From: Distichodus sexfasciatus
Taxonomy: Eukaryota > Chordata > Actinopteri > Characiformes > Distichodontidae
Direction: 5' to 3'
NCBI GenBank assembly: GCA_032718565.1
Contig: JAVGVS010000562.1
Location: 62,001 to 126,000 of the forward strand
Length of the DNA stretch: 64,000 nucleotides
Shown here: piece by piece, positions 1 through 11,702 of the stretch
Numbering within the stretch: the first letter of the stretch is position 1
Layout: every line of letters begins with the position of its first letter
Position numbers and translations under genes: made by a program
Notes under the pieces: model-generated
Seen by the model: the letters and a program-made list of their open reading frames with translations, nothing else
Told to the model about the DNA's origin: nothing
Database searches by the model: none

Positions 1-841
1 GTCATCTGATCAGGAACATCTCTGGGGCAGACTTCAGCAGTAATAATGATACCAAGGAAGGTCAAATTCAAATTCCGTCTGGAAATAAGCACATATTTTT
101 ATATTCTAATAAGCCATAGAATGTCCCAGATTGAAAAAACATATAACAGTGGCTATGGAACTTTACCCCACACATTTCTAAAGCTAAGTCTCTACTGAAA
201 AAATTGTCTTGTAGAAATAAAAGAAAAAAAGTAAAATTTCACTAGGCAAAAACTAGAATTTGCTTATAAAAATGATATCAAGATTTTACTTGTTAGTTTC
301 ACGTCAAATAATTACATAAATAAGTAGCCCTGGGTCTTCTAAAAAAAACAACATAAGGCATGAATGGCTAGCTTATGGAATTAAAATGTTATAGCCCAAT
401 AAATAAAGGGATACAAGAACGCTCAAAAATGACCCAGAGTTCAAAGGATTAAATGAAAACAGTTAAAAACAGTTTATATGTTTAATATAAAGTGAAGTTA
501 CAAAGATGAAGTGATGCATGATCTCTGATTGATGTGTTCATTTTTGATTAATGACATGGTCTCGCTGATCACTGATTTGAAAATCTGCATTAATTCACAA
601 TTAATATTTTACCTCCGCTACGATTGCTAACCGATTGTTGTTGTTTAGTGGTTTTGTATTCTGTTTTCTTTGTGATAGTTTTAAGGGGACTGTACAAGAA
701 CGCAGGAAAGTATTAACAGAATTAATTGGTTTTAACCATTAGAGAATTTAAAGGTAATTGAAATAACTGTCGTGACTTGTCAAGCCCCACTGATTTGGCG
801 TACCTTCTGTGTTAAAATGACGTCTTTTAACCTCACTTCAG
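1..841 (+). other. Intron of the ZBTB40-like gene
   Basis: AT-rich sequence ending in a pyrimidine-rich acceptor (cctcacttcag) directly before 842. I see no coding exon or recognisable repeat here. Earlier exons lie outside the window. Confidence 0.6.
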
Positions 842-3800
842 ATGCTGCTGGAATGCTTTGATGGGAATCCAGGTGCCGATGTGATTTTCGAGCGCGTTCT
901 GGATCACGTTACAAATCGGCGTCTCACGGCTCAGACCTTCATCGTGGTCCTGGACCAGTTTCAGGGTCTAAAGTCTGATCTGGAGTCAGTGCTGATGGAG
1001 CAGAGAGAGCCTGAACCTAAAGGTAAAATTAAGAAAAATGAAGAGAGCAGTAATCTGTTTTGCCAGCCTGACTACATTAGTTGCTCTTTTTAGATTTAGG
1101 TTTTTGCTCATTTATCAGAGACCTAAAAATGAGACTGTAATTAAGAGTGTATTTTAATACATTTATTTAGTTTTCAGTTTTATATAATGTTATTTTATGT
1201 TGGGGCTGTAATCATTAGTTTTTTTGAAAAGTGCATTTTATATTATTTATTTACCCAGAATTTAAAATTAAATTACACTTTTGAAACACAATTTTAAAAA
1301 ATTAAACACTTTGAAAAGTGTGTTTTATATTTTATTTAGCACTTTTTAAATCCCTTGGTTTTGAAAAGTGTGTTTTATATTTTATTTAGCACTCTTTTAA
1401 TAATTTAATCATGTTTTATATTTGCCCTAAAATTCTAAATAAGGCTAAAAATGATCACATATTAATGAGTACTATTTATTTTTGAGTAAATAATTTTAAA
1501 TAACTGGTCATTATATACACTATCAATGCATTGCATTTGCAGAAAATGTGCTTTATTGTGATATAGATAGTACAGATGGAATGCATTTTGACGCTCATGT
1601 CTCCTTTTTTATCGCAGGGGAAACAGTATCTGACATGACAATGTCTTCTGAGCATGTGGAGAACAATGCTGCAAAACTGACCGACATCAGCGCTGCTGGA
1701 GACGCATCAGAGCTGCTGAAATGTGCAGTGGAAAAATGCAGTAATGAAGCTTTGAAAGAGGTTTGGCAATTTGTGTTTCAGATGTCACTGGTTTGAAGAT
1801 CCATTATTGCCGCTTCCTTTGTACGAGACATATTATTATCCATCCATCCATAACAGCAGTATTATTATTATTAAAACTCGTTTAAAGTATATTATTATAA
1901 TAATATCATTTTAACCTCTAAAGTTAATGAAGAAATTAATAACCTTGTGACAGATTAATGGTGCACCCAATGTTTGGCCTTAAAAGATTTCGTTGTTCCA
2001 TTTTTAAAAGGGGAACATTTACTGGACCGATTATCTGCAACAATCTTTTGCATTTTTATGGTTAACGGTATCTGTAATTTTTTTAAACAGAAAAGAATTG
2101 TAAAATGCTCTACTTTGGCTCTGATGCAGTCGCCACTCTAAGTCAGAAGTCAACACTGACTGTTGATTACCTAGATATCAAAAGTTATCAACACTGAAGA
2201 CTGAAGTTTCTGCGTTTTTCTCAGAATTAAGCCTATGCTACAAGGCATTGAAATGATGTTTTATGCTAGTGCATTTGCTGTACCAATTTTCTACACCGAT
2301 TTTTAATTTTATAGCAGACATATTGGCTCAAAAAAATCAGTTATCGGTCGTCTCGATTAGTAATAATCAGTATCGACCCTGAAATAAACACATCGTTCGG
2401 CCCCTACTCCCGCACCCAGTTTAAAGAAGAAGCAGGAGTTGAAGTTAGGGATCAAATTTACTCAAACCAACCAAACTGCTGCCTTCCTGGATGTTAGCAT
2501 GCGTTAAAAGATGTGTTCCTTCAGGTGCTGCTGCAGTGTGTTCAGGAGAAAAGCAGGCCAGAGATGTTGGAGAGACTGCTCGGTGCGGTCAGCGAGAGAG
2601 AGATGCAAGTACAGTTTCTACAAGCTCTGCTACAGGAAATTCAACATAAAGATGTTAACATGATCGAAGAGCCTGAGGACACTGGAGGTACTGGAAGAAG
2701 TTCTCAGTTTATATAAGTATAAATGGTAAAATAATATACTTAAAGTTAGCACTAGTCATTATTAGAGATGTAACGATGCATCGATCTACACTGATACATC
2801 AATCCAATGATTACTGAGCCCACAGCATTGATCCAAAATGAAAACTGTGATCAGACATCATGTCTTAACGTCACATTATTTCATTTAAATGTCTGATTGA
2901 TGTCAGCTATAAAAATGTCATATTTTAGTAGCTTTTCGTCATTTGATAGAAAGTGATGGTGTTAAATTTGCTTATGATATTGTCTCATTCATATTCCACT
3001 TTACTGTACCTTTTGCTGTCTTTCTATATTTGCATTATTTATATTTAAACCCTTGTCATATGGCACCTTGCTCTGCTACAGTAATCCTTCACCTTACGCT
3101 GTTTTAACATGTCTTTTTCAAAGCTACATCGCTAATTCTAAAATATTTGTATGGCGTATTATCCTTAACCAGAGAGAAAGCCACAGCGTAATGAGAATAA
3201 AAAGTGAAAATCTTGCTTTCTGTTTTAATTCCATGTTTGTCACATTTCTCTCTCGGCAGGTAAGAGAACAGACGACTGCACTGGCGTGTCTCTGTTGAGA
3301 AAGTTTCAGAACAGACTGTGTGAGCTGGATGTGAGCCCTGACGTTATTAAGCAAGTGATGGAGGAAATCCCTTCCATTTCATCTGATCAGAGACAGGTAA
3401 CAAAAATTAGACCTTATTTCACCTTCAAGAACGTCTTTCCCTCTGATTTGATATTAGTGTAACAGTTAGGGAGTAGACCCCATGATCGAAGGCCCGAGAC
3501 CGGTTAAGGTATCACTGAGGGTCTTATGAGCAAGGTACCGTCCCCCAGTCACTGATGTAAACTTTGTTACTGACCATAAACTCAGCACTGTGGCTTTTTG
3601 GGTGTTAAAAATGATTATATGTCACACGAGGTCTAGGTAAAGTGGAGAGCACGCTGAGTAGCTTTGAAAAGAAATTTCAAATTAAACTTTCACAGTTGTA
3701 TAATGTTATTAAAATGTTTATTTAATGTTATTTAAAGTTACATTAAAATAATGTAATGTAAATGCAAATAATGTAATAAAGTTTAAGTATTTATAAACAA

Positions 3801-6800
3801 TAAAGTTTTGTGTTGGTGTTTGTAAAATATTTTTTTTGAACAGAGATTTTATTTATTATTTATTTGCATATTAGTTCCATATATCGTTTATTGGCCCTGT
3901 TAACTAGCAATAATCAGTATCGATATCGGCGCTGACAAACCAATATCAGTCGACCTGCTGTTTATTGCTCAACTCTTTAAAACATGTTTTTGTGTTCAGC
4001 GCGTCCAGACCCTTTTGGAGGAGGGTGGTGGAGCTGGAGGGATTAACAACCTCCTGAAAGCTGCTCTGGAAGGAACTGAAAGTCCAGTTCACACCCTGAC
4101 CGTGTGGAGAGTTCTGCTCCGGACCGCAACACTGAACCCGGATCTGGACCGGATCATGCAGGAGATCAAGGAGGCACCGGAGGCTCAGAGTCTCATTCAG
4201 ACTGGTATTTTATTAATCACTCCAGATCATGAATTGTTGATATAGTAGATTTGTTGTAAACTTTTTGTTGTCGTTGTTCCCTCATTTTTTTGTTTAGCTG
4301 CTCTGGTGGAAGTCTTGTACAAACACAGAGATCAGATCTCAGAAACGATCAGAGAATTCACAGAGAAAAGCACCAATGGTTTGGAGCTTGACGACAGTGC
4401 TGGCATTCGAGAGGTGAGAATGTGTGGAATAATTAGACTTCTATTTATTGAATCAGATTCCGGTCCTGGAGGGCTGGCATGGGGGACAACAAGGCTTCAG
4501 CGTTTGATTGGCTACTGCTCGTGTGACATATAGCCAGTCAGAGTCTGTTGTGGGCGGGACATTAAATGAAGCAGGCAGACGGCGCAGAGAGAAGAGTCGG
4601 CAGTGGAGACACAGTAGCGCAGCTTGTAATTATTTAATATCGGTGGTCAAAATTATGCAAAATGACTCATATCGGCCCCCGATAATCAGCCTGGCTGGTA
4701 ATCGTTCGACCCTTACTCATTATCATCATTTTCATTAAACCTAGTAGATTTCAAAAAGTACTTTTTAGCGTTTGTTAGGGCTGTTTGTATCCTGATTTAA
4801 GTCATCTCATATCCCGATAACGATGTAACTCTCAATTTAGTACATTTTCTGTAAATTCAGTGGAAATTTTGCAAGCAAAACCTTGTTTCTGCACGTGGTT
4901 GTATGGAACGCCGAAGGGGCCAAAATTAGCCTATATTTTTTGTTGATTCTAGGGTTGTCGCATCACATAATCGATTTTCAACTCTAGTGGTCCGCGGCGG
5001 TATTGCAGGTGGTCCATGACATGGAATCCAGTTTCATTACTGAAATCACTTTTTCATTTTTTGTTTTTCTAATTTATTTTTCTAAACATTTCCTGATGAT
5101 TTGGCATCTTAATGAATAATAATGAACTTAATGCAAATACTGTATATAAAAAGTAATATATATTCTGAGTATTGGTCCCTGGGACAGTAGCCGTTATAAA
5201 CTCCTGAAAAATTGATGGGATGCTTTGCGATATCGTATCGGATTGAAACGTTGACTTGATAATCGTAATCGAATCGAATCGTGAGACCAGTGAAGGTTCT
5301 AGTTGATTGTGTCCAACAGCCTCAGGGCCCACAGTACTCAGGGTTTACTGCTCCAATTTACTTACTTTACCGTTGTTAATTCTCCAGTTTTTAAGGAGTT
5401 GTGGTGACTGTGATGGAGGAGTGGAGAGCATGCAGCAGGTTTTGGAGAGAGTCATGAGTAAAGACCTGCACCTCATAAAGCCTCTCTGCTGCCTCCTGAC
5501 CAGAAGCTGCCGGAACTTCCCACAGCTCTCGGCTCTGAGCGAGGATCTGAGTCGTGCAGGTGAAGGACAGTATGTGGGTTTAAGAGTTTTGTAAGTTGGT
5601 GTGTAATTTGCATTTGCATTTTGTAACATTTCTCCACGTAAACAGAGCCGGGACTCAGCGTTCCTACTAAGACCACGGGGAATGAGGAAGACGAGGAGGA
5701 GGAGGAGGAGGAAGATGGGGGCGCGACTCAGAGGAAGAGGACAAGGAGGAAAGCGGTGGTAGTGTCGTACAGCTGTCAGTGGTGCGATAAAACCTTCGAC
5801 TTCAAATGCCGCCTGATGAGACACAGGAAAAACTGCGCTCTCTCCCCGAAAAACATGCAGCGCTGCTCACAGTGCCCCCTGCAGTTCACCTCCGGCACCG
5901 AGCTGCAGCAGCACCAAGCCCAGGAACACCAAAACCACACCGACCCACCCGAGAAGAAGAAGAGTCGCCCCGCAGTGTGTGAGCTCTGTCAGAGGAGCTT
6001 CAAGCACCCCTCCGGTCAGCGTTCAGCAGCTTATACTGTACATGAAGTTTTACATTAGAGATATAGAATCTTTTGCACGCAAAAATCCACCCGTCCCTCA
6101 CTCCCTCTCTCCTTCCAGTCCCTCCCTCCATCCATGCATTCATTCGGCCAACCTTCCCTCCATCCCTCCGTCCCTCTGCTCCTCCATCCCTCATTCCTTC
6201 CATCCCTACCACCTTCCCATCCAATCTCTCCATCCATCCACCCACCCACTCGCCCCTCCATCCCTCCATCTGTCTATCCAATCTTTCCTTCTATCCACCC
6301 ATCCAATCCATTCCTCCTTCTCCCTCCAACCAACCAATCCATCCCTCTATCCATCATCCCTTCCCCCTTTCCTACACCCCTCTGCTCCTCCATCCATCAT
6401 TCCATCCATCCCTACCACCTTCCCATCCAATCTCTCCATCCATCCAATCCCTTCCTCCCTCCCTCCATCTATCCATCCATCCACTCACCCACTCGTCCCG
6501 CCATCACCTGTCTATCCAGTCTCTCCCTCCTTCCCTCCTTCTATCCACCCATCCAATCCATACCTCCCTTCCTCCATCCCTTGCTCTCCCTCCAACCAAC
6601 CAATCCATCCCTGTATCCATCCATCCCTACCACCTTCCCATCCAATCTCTCCAGCCATCCATCCATCCACTCGTCCCTCCATCCATCCAATCCATCCCTC
6701 CATCTGTCTATCCAATCTCTCCTTCTATCCACCCATCCAATCCATACCTGCCTTCCTCCATCCCTCCCTCTCCCTCCAATCAACCAATCCATCCCTCCCT

Positions 6801-9800
6801 CCATCTGTCCATCCATCCAATTCATCCATCCCTTCCCCTTTCCCTCCATCCCTCTGTCTCTCTGCTCCTCCATCCATCGTTCCATCCATCCCTACCACCT
6901 TCCCATCCAATCTCTCCATCCATCCATCCATCCATCCATCCATCCACTCATCCCTCCATTCATCCAATCCATACCTCCCTTCCTCCATCCCTCCCTCTCT
7001 CTCCATCCAACCAATCCATCCCTCTATTCAACCATCCATGCATCCCTTCCCCCTTACCTCCATCCATCCCTCCCTCCCTTCTTCCCTCCATCTCTCTATC
7101 TGTCCAATGAATCAAACCATCCATCCATCCAAAGTGTACTGATCTAAAGTCACCCATCTGTCTTCTCTCTGCCAGTCCTGCCGAATCCAGACCAGCTTTT
7201 TGTTATTTTTGTTACCAGACCAACCACATGACGATGTTATTATTATTTCTGCAGGTCTGCTGTATCACCGGCGTACGGAGCACCTGGACGAGCGTCCGTT
7301 CTCCTGCGAGGAATGCGGCGCCAAGTTTGCTGCCAGCTCGTCCCTGAAGAACCACATGCGACTGCACACGGGGGAGAAGCCGTACAGCTGCAAACACTGC
7401 CACATGAGCTTCAGCGTGGCGGCTGCTCTCTCCTACCACACCAAGAAGAAACACTCCGAGGGTAACGCTCACACACACACACCTCGTCATGTGAGATACA
7501 TGTGGATATCAGCTAAAATATCTCACCTGCTTCAGGTAAGATGTACTTGTGTCAGTACTGCTCTGCCACGTTTGCCCAGTCCATCGAGCTGACGCGCCAC
7601 GTTCGCACTCACACCGGAGACAAGCCCTACGTCTGCAGGAAGTGTGGCAGAGGCTTCAAACAAGCCAACGGCCTCTCCGTCCACCTGCAGTCCTTCCACA
7701 GTGAGTTCCTCTCCACCCAAAAAAACAGGGCTCGCCCGATTATCGGCATCGATGTTTAACGTTACCTTCGCTTCTGTTGCTACCGATCTGTAATCCGCAT
7801 TTCCTGTCCAGACGTCACCGAGCCCCACGACTGCCAGAAGTGCCGAGTGAGTTTCTCGTGTCTGGAAGAGCTCCGGCAGCACATCCAGGAGCTTCACCCC
7901 AAAGAGCTGCACCAGTGCCCCGAGTGCAGCAAGATCCTCAGCAGCGCCACCCTGCTGGAGAAGCACATGAGCGTGCACGACGGCAGCAAGCCCTACAGCT
8001 GCAAGAGCTGCCAGAAATCCTACCAGGTGAAACCACTCAAGATGCGCTCACTGTCTGGGAACTCGGGTAGACAAGTTAGGGATGCGCCGAACCCAAGTTG
8101 TCTTGATGTTCCACACTAGTTTAATATTGGCACTAAATGAAGCCACAAATTCCAATACACTGATAAGACAGTGAGCAGAACAAGCAAGAAAACACACTCA
8201 AGCCCAAAAGTTGATCAGATCACACCGTTCTACTGTTTAATGTGCTGAACTACACCAGGTCTTGCTGGAGATCTCACTGTTCCTCATGCTTTTAGTGCTG
8301 CAGTGTTAGGGAGCGTCACAAAATCACACAACTGTGTTCAAACTAATCCATTATACGGAGTCTCCTCAGTCTCCTCCTCACACAGAAACGTACAGATTAT
8401 TAATTAAATATTGATTTCAGTTCGATAAATAAAAAATAAAACTTGAAATATTTTATTTTGTGCGTATTGATTATAGTGTATATTAGGGTTGGGTTCTGAG
8501 GTCGCTGTTACCGGGTATCGGTTCACGTCGAATCAAATGCTGCCAAATTTCGCTACATTTTGCTTTTAGATTTTTTTGTTTGTTATTTTCTCTTAAGGTT
8601 TTACTTAAAATATGTTCAGCTGTTAAGGCTGGGATATGTTTTTAATGAAAATGTATCATCATGTTAAAAATAATTGGAAACTGAGTCACATGACAACACA
8701 CACGTTATAAAATATAATTTTTTTTAAGTATCAGTCATCAAGTGTAAAAAAAAAATTGAAATAATCGTCACGTTCAGGTTTATGCCGATTAGAAGTTCTG
8801 AATGTGGATGATTTTTGATAATTTTTTGATGAATTGCCCAGCCCTAGTATGTTTTTAAACATGTAAGAAACCCAAGTTGCTTTGGTCTCGTGTGTGTAAG
8901 TTGGAGTGTGTGTAACGTTTTGACATGTTTTTGTCAGACCCTGTCAGGTTTATGGTACCACAACCGCACCACGCACCCCAACGTGGCGGTGGTGTCCGGC
9001 AGTCGCCCCGTCTCGGCACTGCTGCGCTGCAGCTCCTGCAACAAGGCCTTCTGCAGCCGCAGGAGCCTCAACACACACCAGCAAACAGAACACCCGGGTG
9101 TGTAACACACCTGCACCTGTACACCTCCTCAAATAAATACATAAATACTTATAAATGATAAAACCCTCTATACTCTTTATAAATTGAGCCTTAATTTATT
9201 CAGTTTTTATTTCATTTTATATTTTTCAGTTTTTATTTTAGTCAGTTTCAGTGTTAGTTATTTTTATTTTACAAAATTTGAGGATGCTCCAAGAATTTCA
9301 TCTGTAAACAATGTAAAATTTGAACAATTTTTAGTATAAATCCTTGTTTTCCAGATTTGTTCAATCTGCTTCAAGAAAAGCATGTTACACAGTGATCGTA
9401 ATTTCATAATTTTTGTGAATCATTCAGCTGTACTCTATAAATTTGTTTGTTGCAAGTTTAATTCACTTAAACCTTGTTTAATGATTTGAAATGTGCTCTT
9501 CTCCTCCTAGACGTCCAGACTGTTCCGGATGAAAAAGAGATGCAGACAGGTAAACATGGGGTGCAGTCGTGGGGTAAATATATTTTTGATGCATTGGGAT
9601 TAAGCAGTTTGGATAATAAATGAATTCTTACAAAGTAAGTAGTGAGTAAAATTTATTTATAAAGCGTTTTTCACAGACACAGTCACAAAGCGCTGTACAA
9701 TAAACACAAAGGAAAACAGCAAAGCAGAGTAAAAAGAGCTTCACAGAAATACAATTTCATTTTTATTACATTATATTATTTACAGAACTAATATAATTGT

Positions 9801-11702
9801 GCTTTACACACAAAATCATATTAAATTAAAAAGAGGACGAGTAATAATACATAACGTATGTAACAAAGTTCAAATGTAAAACCAGGATTAAGAATGATGC
9901 TGTATTTCTCATACTGACAGGCCTGATGCGTTTCCACGGACAGATAGTTCCTGATCTTTTCACGTTTTGTGAATTAAATTCTATTCTGTTTTTCAGTTTA
10001 ATTTTTTCAGCAGACATAGATCACTTTAGTTGATTAGTCATAATCAGTATCGGCCCTGAATAATAATCATATCGGCCGTGTATAAGATCAGGTGTGTGTG
10101 TGTGTTGGGGTGTGTGTGTTGGTTGTTGAGTGTGTTGGTTGGTGTGTGTGTGTGTGTGTGTTGGGGTGTGTGCTGGGGTGTGTGTGTGTTGGGGTGTGTG
10201 TGTGTGTTGGTTGGTGTGTGTGTTGGGGGGTGTGTGTGTATGTGTTGCTGTGTGTGTGTTGGTGTGTATGTTGGTGTGTGTGTTGGGGGTGTGTGTGTTT
10301 GTTGGCGTGTTTGTGTTGGTTGGCGTGTGTGTGTTGTGGGTGTGTGTGTGTGTGTGTTGTGTGCGTGTTGTGTGTGTTGGTTGGCGTGTGTGTGTTGTGT
10401 GTGTGTTGTGTGTGTTGGTGTGTATGTTGGTGTGTGTGTGTGTGTTGGTTGGCGTGTGTGTGTTGGTTGGCGTGTGTGTGTTGGTTGGCGTGTGTGTGTG
10501 TGTTGGTGTGTGTGTGTGTTGGTTGGCGTGTGTGTTGGTATGTGTGTTGGGGTGTGTGTGTGTGTTGGTGTGTGTGTGTTGGTTGGCGTGTGTGTTGGTG
10601 TGTGTGTGTGTGTTGGTGTGTGTGTGTGTTGGTTGGCGTGTGTGTTGGTATGTGTGTTGGGGTGTGTGTGTGTGTTGGTGTGTGTGTGTTGGTTGGCGTG
10701 TGTGTTGGTGTGTGTGTGTGTGTTGGGGTGTGTGTTGGTGTCTGTGTTGGGGTGTGTGTGTGTGTTTTGTGTATGTTGGTGTGTGTGTTGGTATGTGGGG
10801 ATGTGTGTTGGTGTGTGTGTGTGTGTGTTGGGGTGTGTGTGTGTGTCGGTGTGTGTGCTGATGTTTGTTGACGTGTGTTTGTTGCAGACGGCAGTGTGTT
10901 GTGGCGGTGTGTGTACTGCGGGAGTTGTCATGGTGACCAGCAGCAGCTGCAGCAGCACGTCTGCGCTCTGCATGTCAGCCAGCAGGGGGCGGTGCTGGTC
11001 TGCGTGCTCTGCTCTCTCAGCTTCTGCTCCGAACCCGACTTCCAGCACCACTTCCTGTCCTGCCACCTGAGCCCCGCCCAGCAGCAGGGGGAGGAGCTAC
11101 AGACGCAGGACCCCGCTTCCGCCTCCGCCTCCGCCCCCCACATGGTACTGCACTCATACGGCTGGTTTCCTGAAGCTGGATTAAGTCTAGTCTTGGACTA
11201 ACTTGCAGACACAATGGAGATTCACCACTGACATTGAAAGAGTCTAGACGTAAGGCGTACTGGTTGTCTGGGAAACTGGTCCTGTATGTTTTAAACACGA
11301 TGTTGAAGTGCAGATGCGTCTTTATCACGGAATTTATTCTAATGTTGTAATGATATGCCGTTTAAACAGCTTTTTGGCGCAGATACAGCAGCTGCAGAAT
11401 TATTACTGCACCTTTTACAGTGCATTTGCAACGTTATACTACTTTAACACGTTTACCACGTCCGCATGTCTCTCTTGACCGTCTATCTCTCGTCCAATCA
11501 GGTGATCCAGACAGAGGAGGCCTCTGCTGATGGGGCGGAGCCAATGGTGACTTTGGACCAATCGCAGCTGGCCGACTCGCAGCAGGTCTTCGTGGCGCTG
11601 GCCGATAGTGTCGAGGCCAGCGGAGCTTCGGGCATCGTAGCGGTCAACATGGAGGATTTTCTGGCCGGAAACATCACTCTGATCTGCGAAGAAAATCCAT
11701 AA
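842..11702 (+). CDS. ZBTB40: ZBTB40-like C2H2 zinc finger protein, 3' part (15 exons)
   Basis: Nuclear DNA-binding protein, probably a transcriptional regulator. Exons with matching phases: 842-1022, 1618-1760, 2525-2687, 3260-3396, 4000-4204, 4298-4413, 5388-5559, 5646-6014, 7255-7461, 7536-7700, 7812-8026, 8938-9097, 9511-9549, 10888-11144, 11502-11702 (TAA). They total 2730 nt, 909 aa. The first seven encode leucine-rich helical segments without fingers, as in the middle of ZBTB40. Exon 8 holds an acidic run and a basic stretch, then the fingers begin: 13 C2H2 or C2HC fingers to residue ~840, several split by introns. The C-terminus is acidic and hydrophobic, ending LICEENP. The BTB domain (~330 aa upstream) must lie left of the window. 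The donor after 1760 (gtttgg) is weak. The name rests on finger number, helical middle and tail recalled from ZBTB40; another large BTB/zinc-finger gene is possible. The exon structure is firmer than the name. Confidence 0.76.
1218..1400. repeat. Diverged AT-rich tandem repeat, three copies
   Basis: The phrase ttgaaaagtg followed by a TTTTATATT-rich tail occurs three times, near 1222, 1310 and 1360. The last two copies are nearly identical for about 35 bases. It lies in the intron 1023-1617 of the zinc finger gene; the rest of that intron is plain AT-rich DNA. Confidence 0.6.
2320..2405. mobile_element. Fragment of the short hAT-like element with TCGACCGAT ends
   Basis: Carries the family end phrases (atcagttatcggtcg, ataatcagtatcgaccctga) in decayed form. 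It belongs to the family seen complete at 48734-49225. It sits in intron 1761-2524, whose remainder shows nothing else I recognise. Confidence 0.5.
2688..3259 (+). other. Intron of the ZBTB40-like gene with a MITE trace
   Basis: The segment from about 2763 (gagatgtaacgatgcatcg) resembles the end of a fish MITE. The rest is AT-rich without open structure. It ends in the acceptor tctctctcggcag before exon 3260-3396. Confidence 0.4.
3455..3560 (+). mobile_element. tRNA-derived SINE, 5' part
   Basis: Matches the tRNA-like head of the SINE family seen more fully at 36456-36680: gtgtaacagttagggag, a box-B-like region near 3500, and actgagg...atgagcaaggtacc. The 3' body is missing. Confidence 0.6.
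3615..3957 (+). mobile_element. Short hAT-like element, 5'-truncated copy
   Basis: Collinear with the right two thirds of the copy at 48734-49225: atgtcacacgaggtctagg, a T-rich middle, then agcaataatcagtatcgat and the end ccaatatcagtcgacc. Lies in the intron before exon 4000-4204. Confidence 0.7.
4465..4716 (-). mobile_element. Short hAT-like element, inverted partial copy
   Basis: Reads as the reverse complement of the left half of the 48734-49225 element: tgacatatagccagtcagag, gggcgggacattaaatgaag, ending ggtaatcgttcgaccctt. Its 5' edge is fused to a piece of the 'ggtcctggagggc' MITE at 4460-4480. Confidence 0.65.
4950..5301. mobile_element. 352-bp hAT-like MITE with 8-bp target duplication
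   Basis: Starts TAGGGTTGTC, ends GGTTCTA, and is flanked by GTTGATTC (4942-4949) and GTTGATTG (5302-5309), a 7 of 8 match. Internal phrases such as gcaggtggtccatgacatgg and ataatcgtaatcgaatcg are shared with the longer element at 19692-21303. It lies in the zinc-finger gene intron 4414-5387. Confidence 0.8.
6065..7137. repeat. CCATCC/CCCTCC minisatellite with higher-order units
   Basis: About 1.07 kb of pyrimidine-rich CATCC and CTCC repeats in the intron (6015-7254) that splits finger 3. The phrase ctaccaccttcccatccaat recurs at 6206, 6412, 6627 and 6892, giving a higher-order period of about 206 to 265 bp. The array lacks stop codons in several frames on both strands, so long meaningless reading frames appear. 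Confidence 0.95.
8480..8850. mobile_element. Diverged MITE ('gggctgggcgat' type)
   Basis: Begins near tagggttgggttctgagg and ends attgcccagccctag. Ends of this type recur at 26345, 30450-30540, 42126 and 55500-55840. Boundaries are uncertain. It occupies most of intron 8027-8937. Confidence 0.45.
9632..9745. repeat. Interspersed repeat, 'tttataaagcgtttttcac' type
   Basis: Contains atttataaagcgtttttcac and cacaaagcgctgtacaataa, a widespread fish repeat phrase. Lies in the ~1.3-kb intron 9550-10887. The sequence from 9746 to 9999 holds nothing else I recognise. Confidence 0.5.
10000..10080. mobile_element. Short hAT-like element, right-end fragment
   Basis: Contains agtcataatcagtatcggcc followed by a decayed end. 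It abuts the GT-rich array that starts at about 10092. Confidence 0.5.
10092..10887. repeat. GT-rich minisatellite abutting a splice acceptor
   Basis: Roughly 800 bp of (GT)n runs separated by TTGG and TTGGTTGGC. Blocks such as tgtgttggttggcgtgtg recur many times, with a higher-order unit repeated between about 10500 and 10720. The array runs into the acceptor gtttgttgcag of exon 10888-11144. In the pre-mRNA it reads as UG-rich. Long cysteine/valine or histidine/threonine reading frames across it are artefacts. Confidence 0.95.
11158..11283. mobile_element. Small MITE, 'GGCTGGTTTCCTG' type
   Basis: Starts acggctggtttcctgaagc and ends gtctgggaaactggtcc, which are imperfect inverted repeats. 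Interior agtctagtcttggactaa and gagattcaccact match the copy at 21438-21562. Lies in the last intron of the zinc finger gene. Confidence 0.65.

Noticed and set aside
5388..5400. Alternative acceptor ttaag/GAGTTG at 5395
   Set aside because: It gives an immediate in-frame TGA. The ctccag acceptor at 5387 keeps phase 0 and an open frame.
5345..5824. 159-codon minus-strand frame
   Set aside because: Crosses two plus-strand finger-gene exons and an intron; no family resemblance.
5979..7147. Long Pro/Ser/His-rich frames on + and Trp/Met/Gly-rich frames on -
   Set aside because: They run through the CATCC minisatellite, which lacks stop codons in several frames. The finger gene's exon ends at 6014 and resumes at 7255.
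10044..11070. Cys/Val-rich + frames and His/Thr-rich - frame of 240-340 codons
   Set aside because: Products of the GT repeat; no domain or conserved composition.
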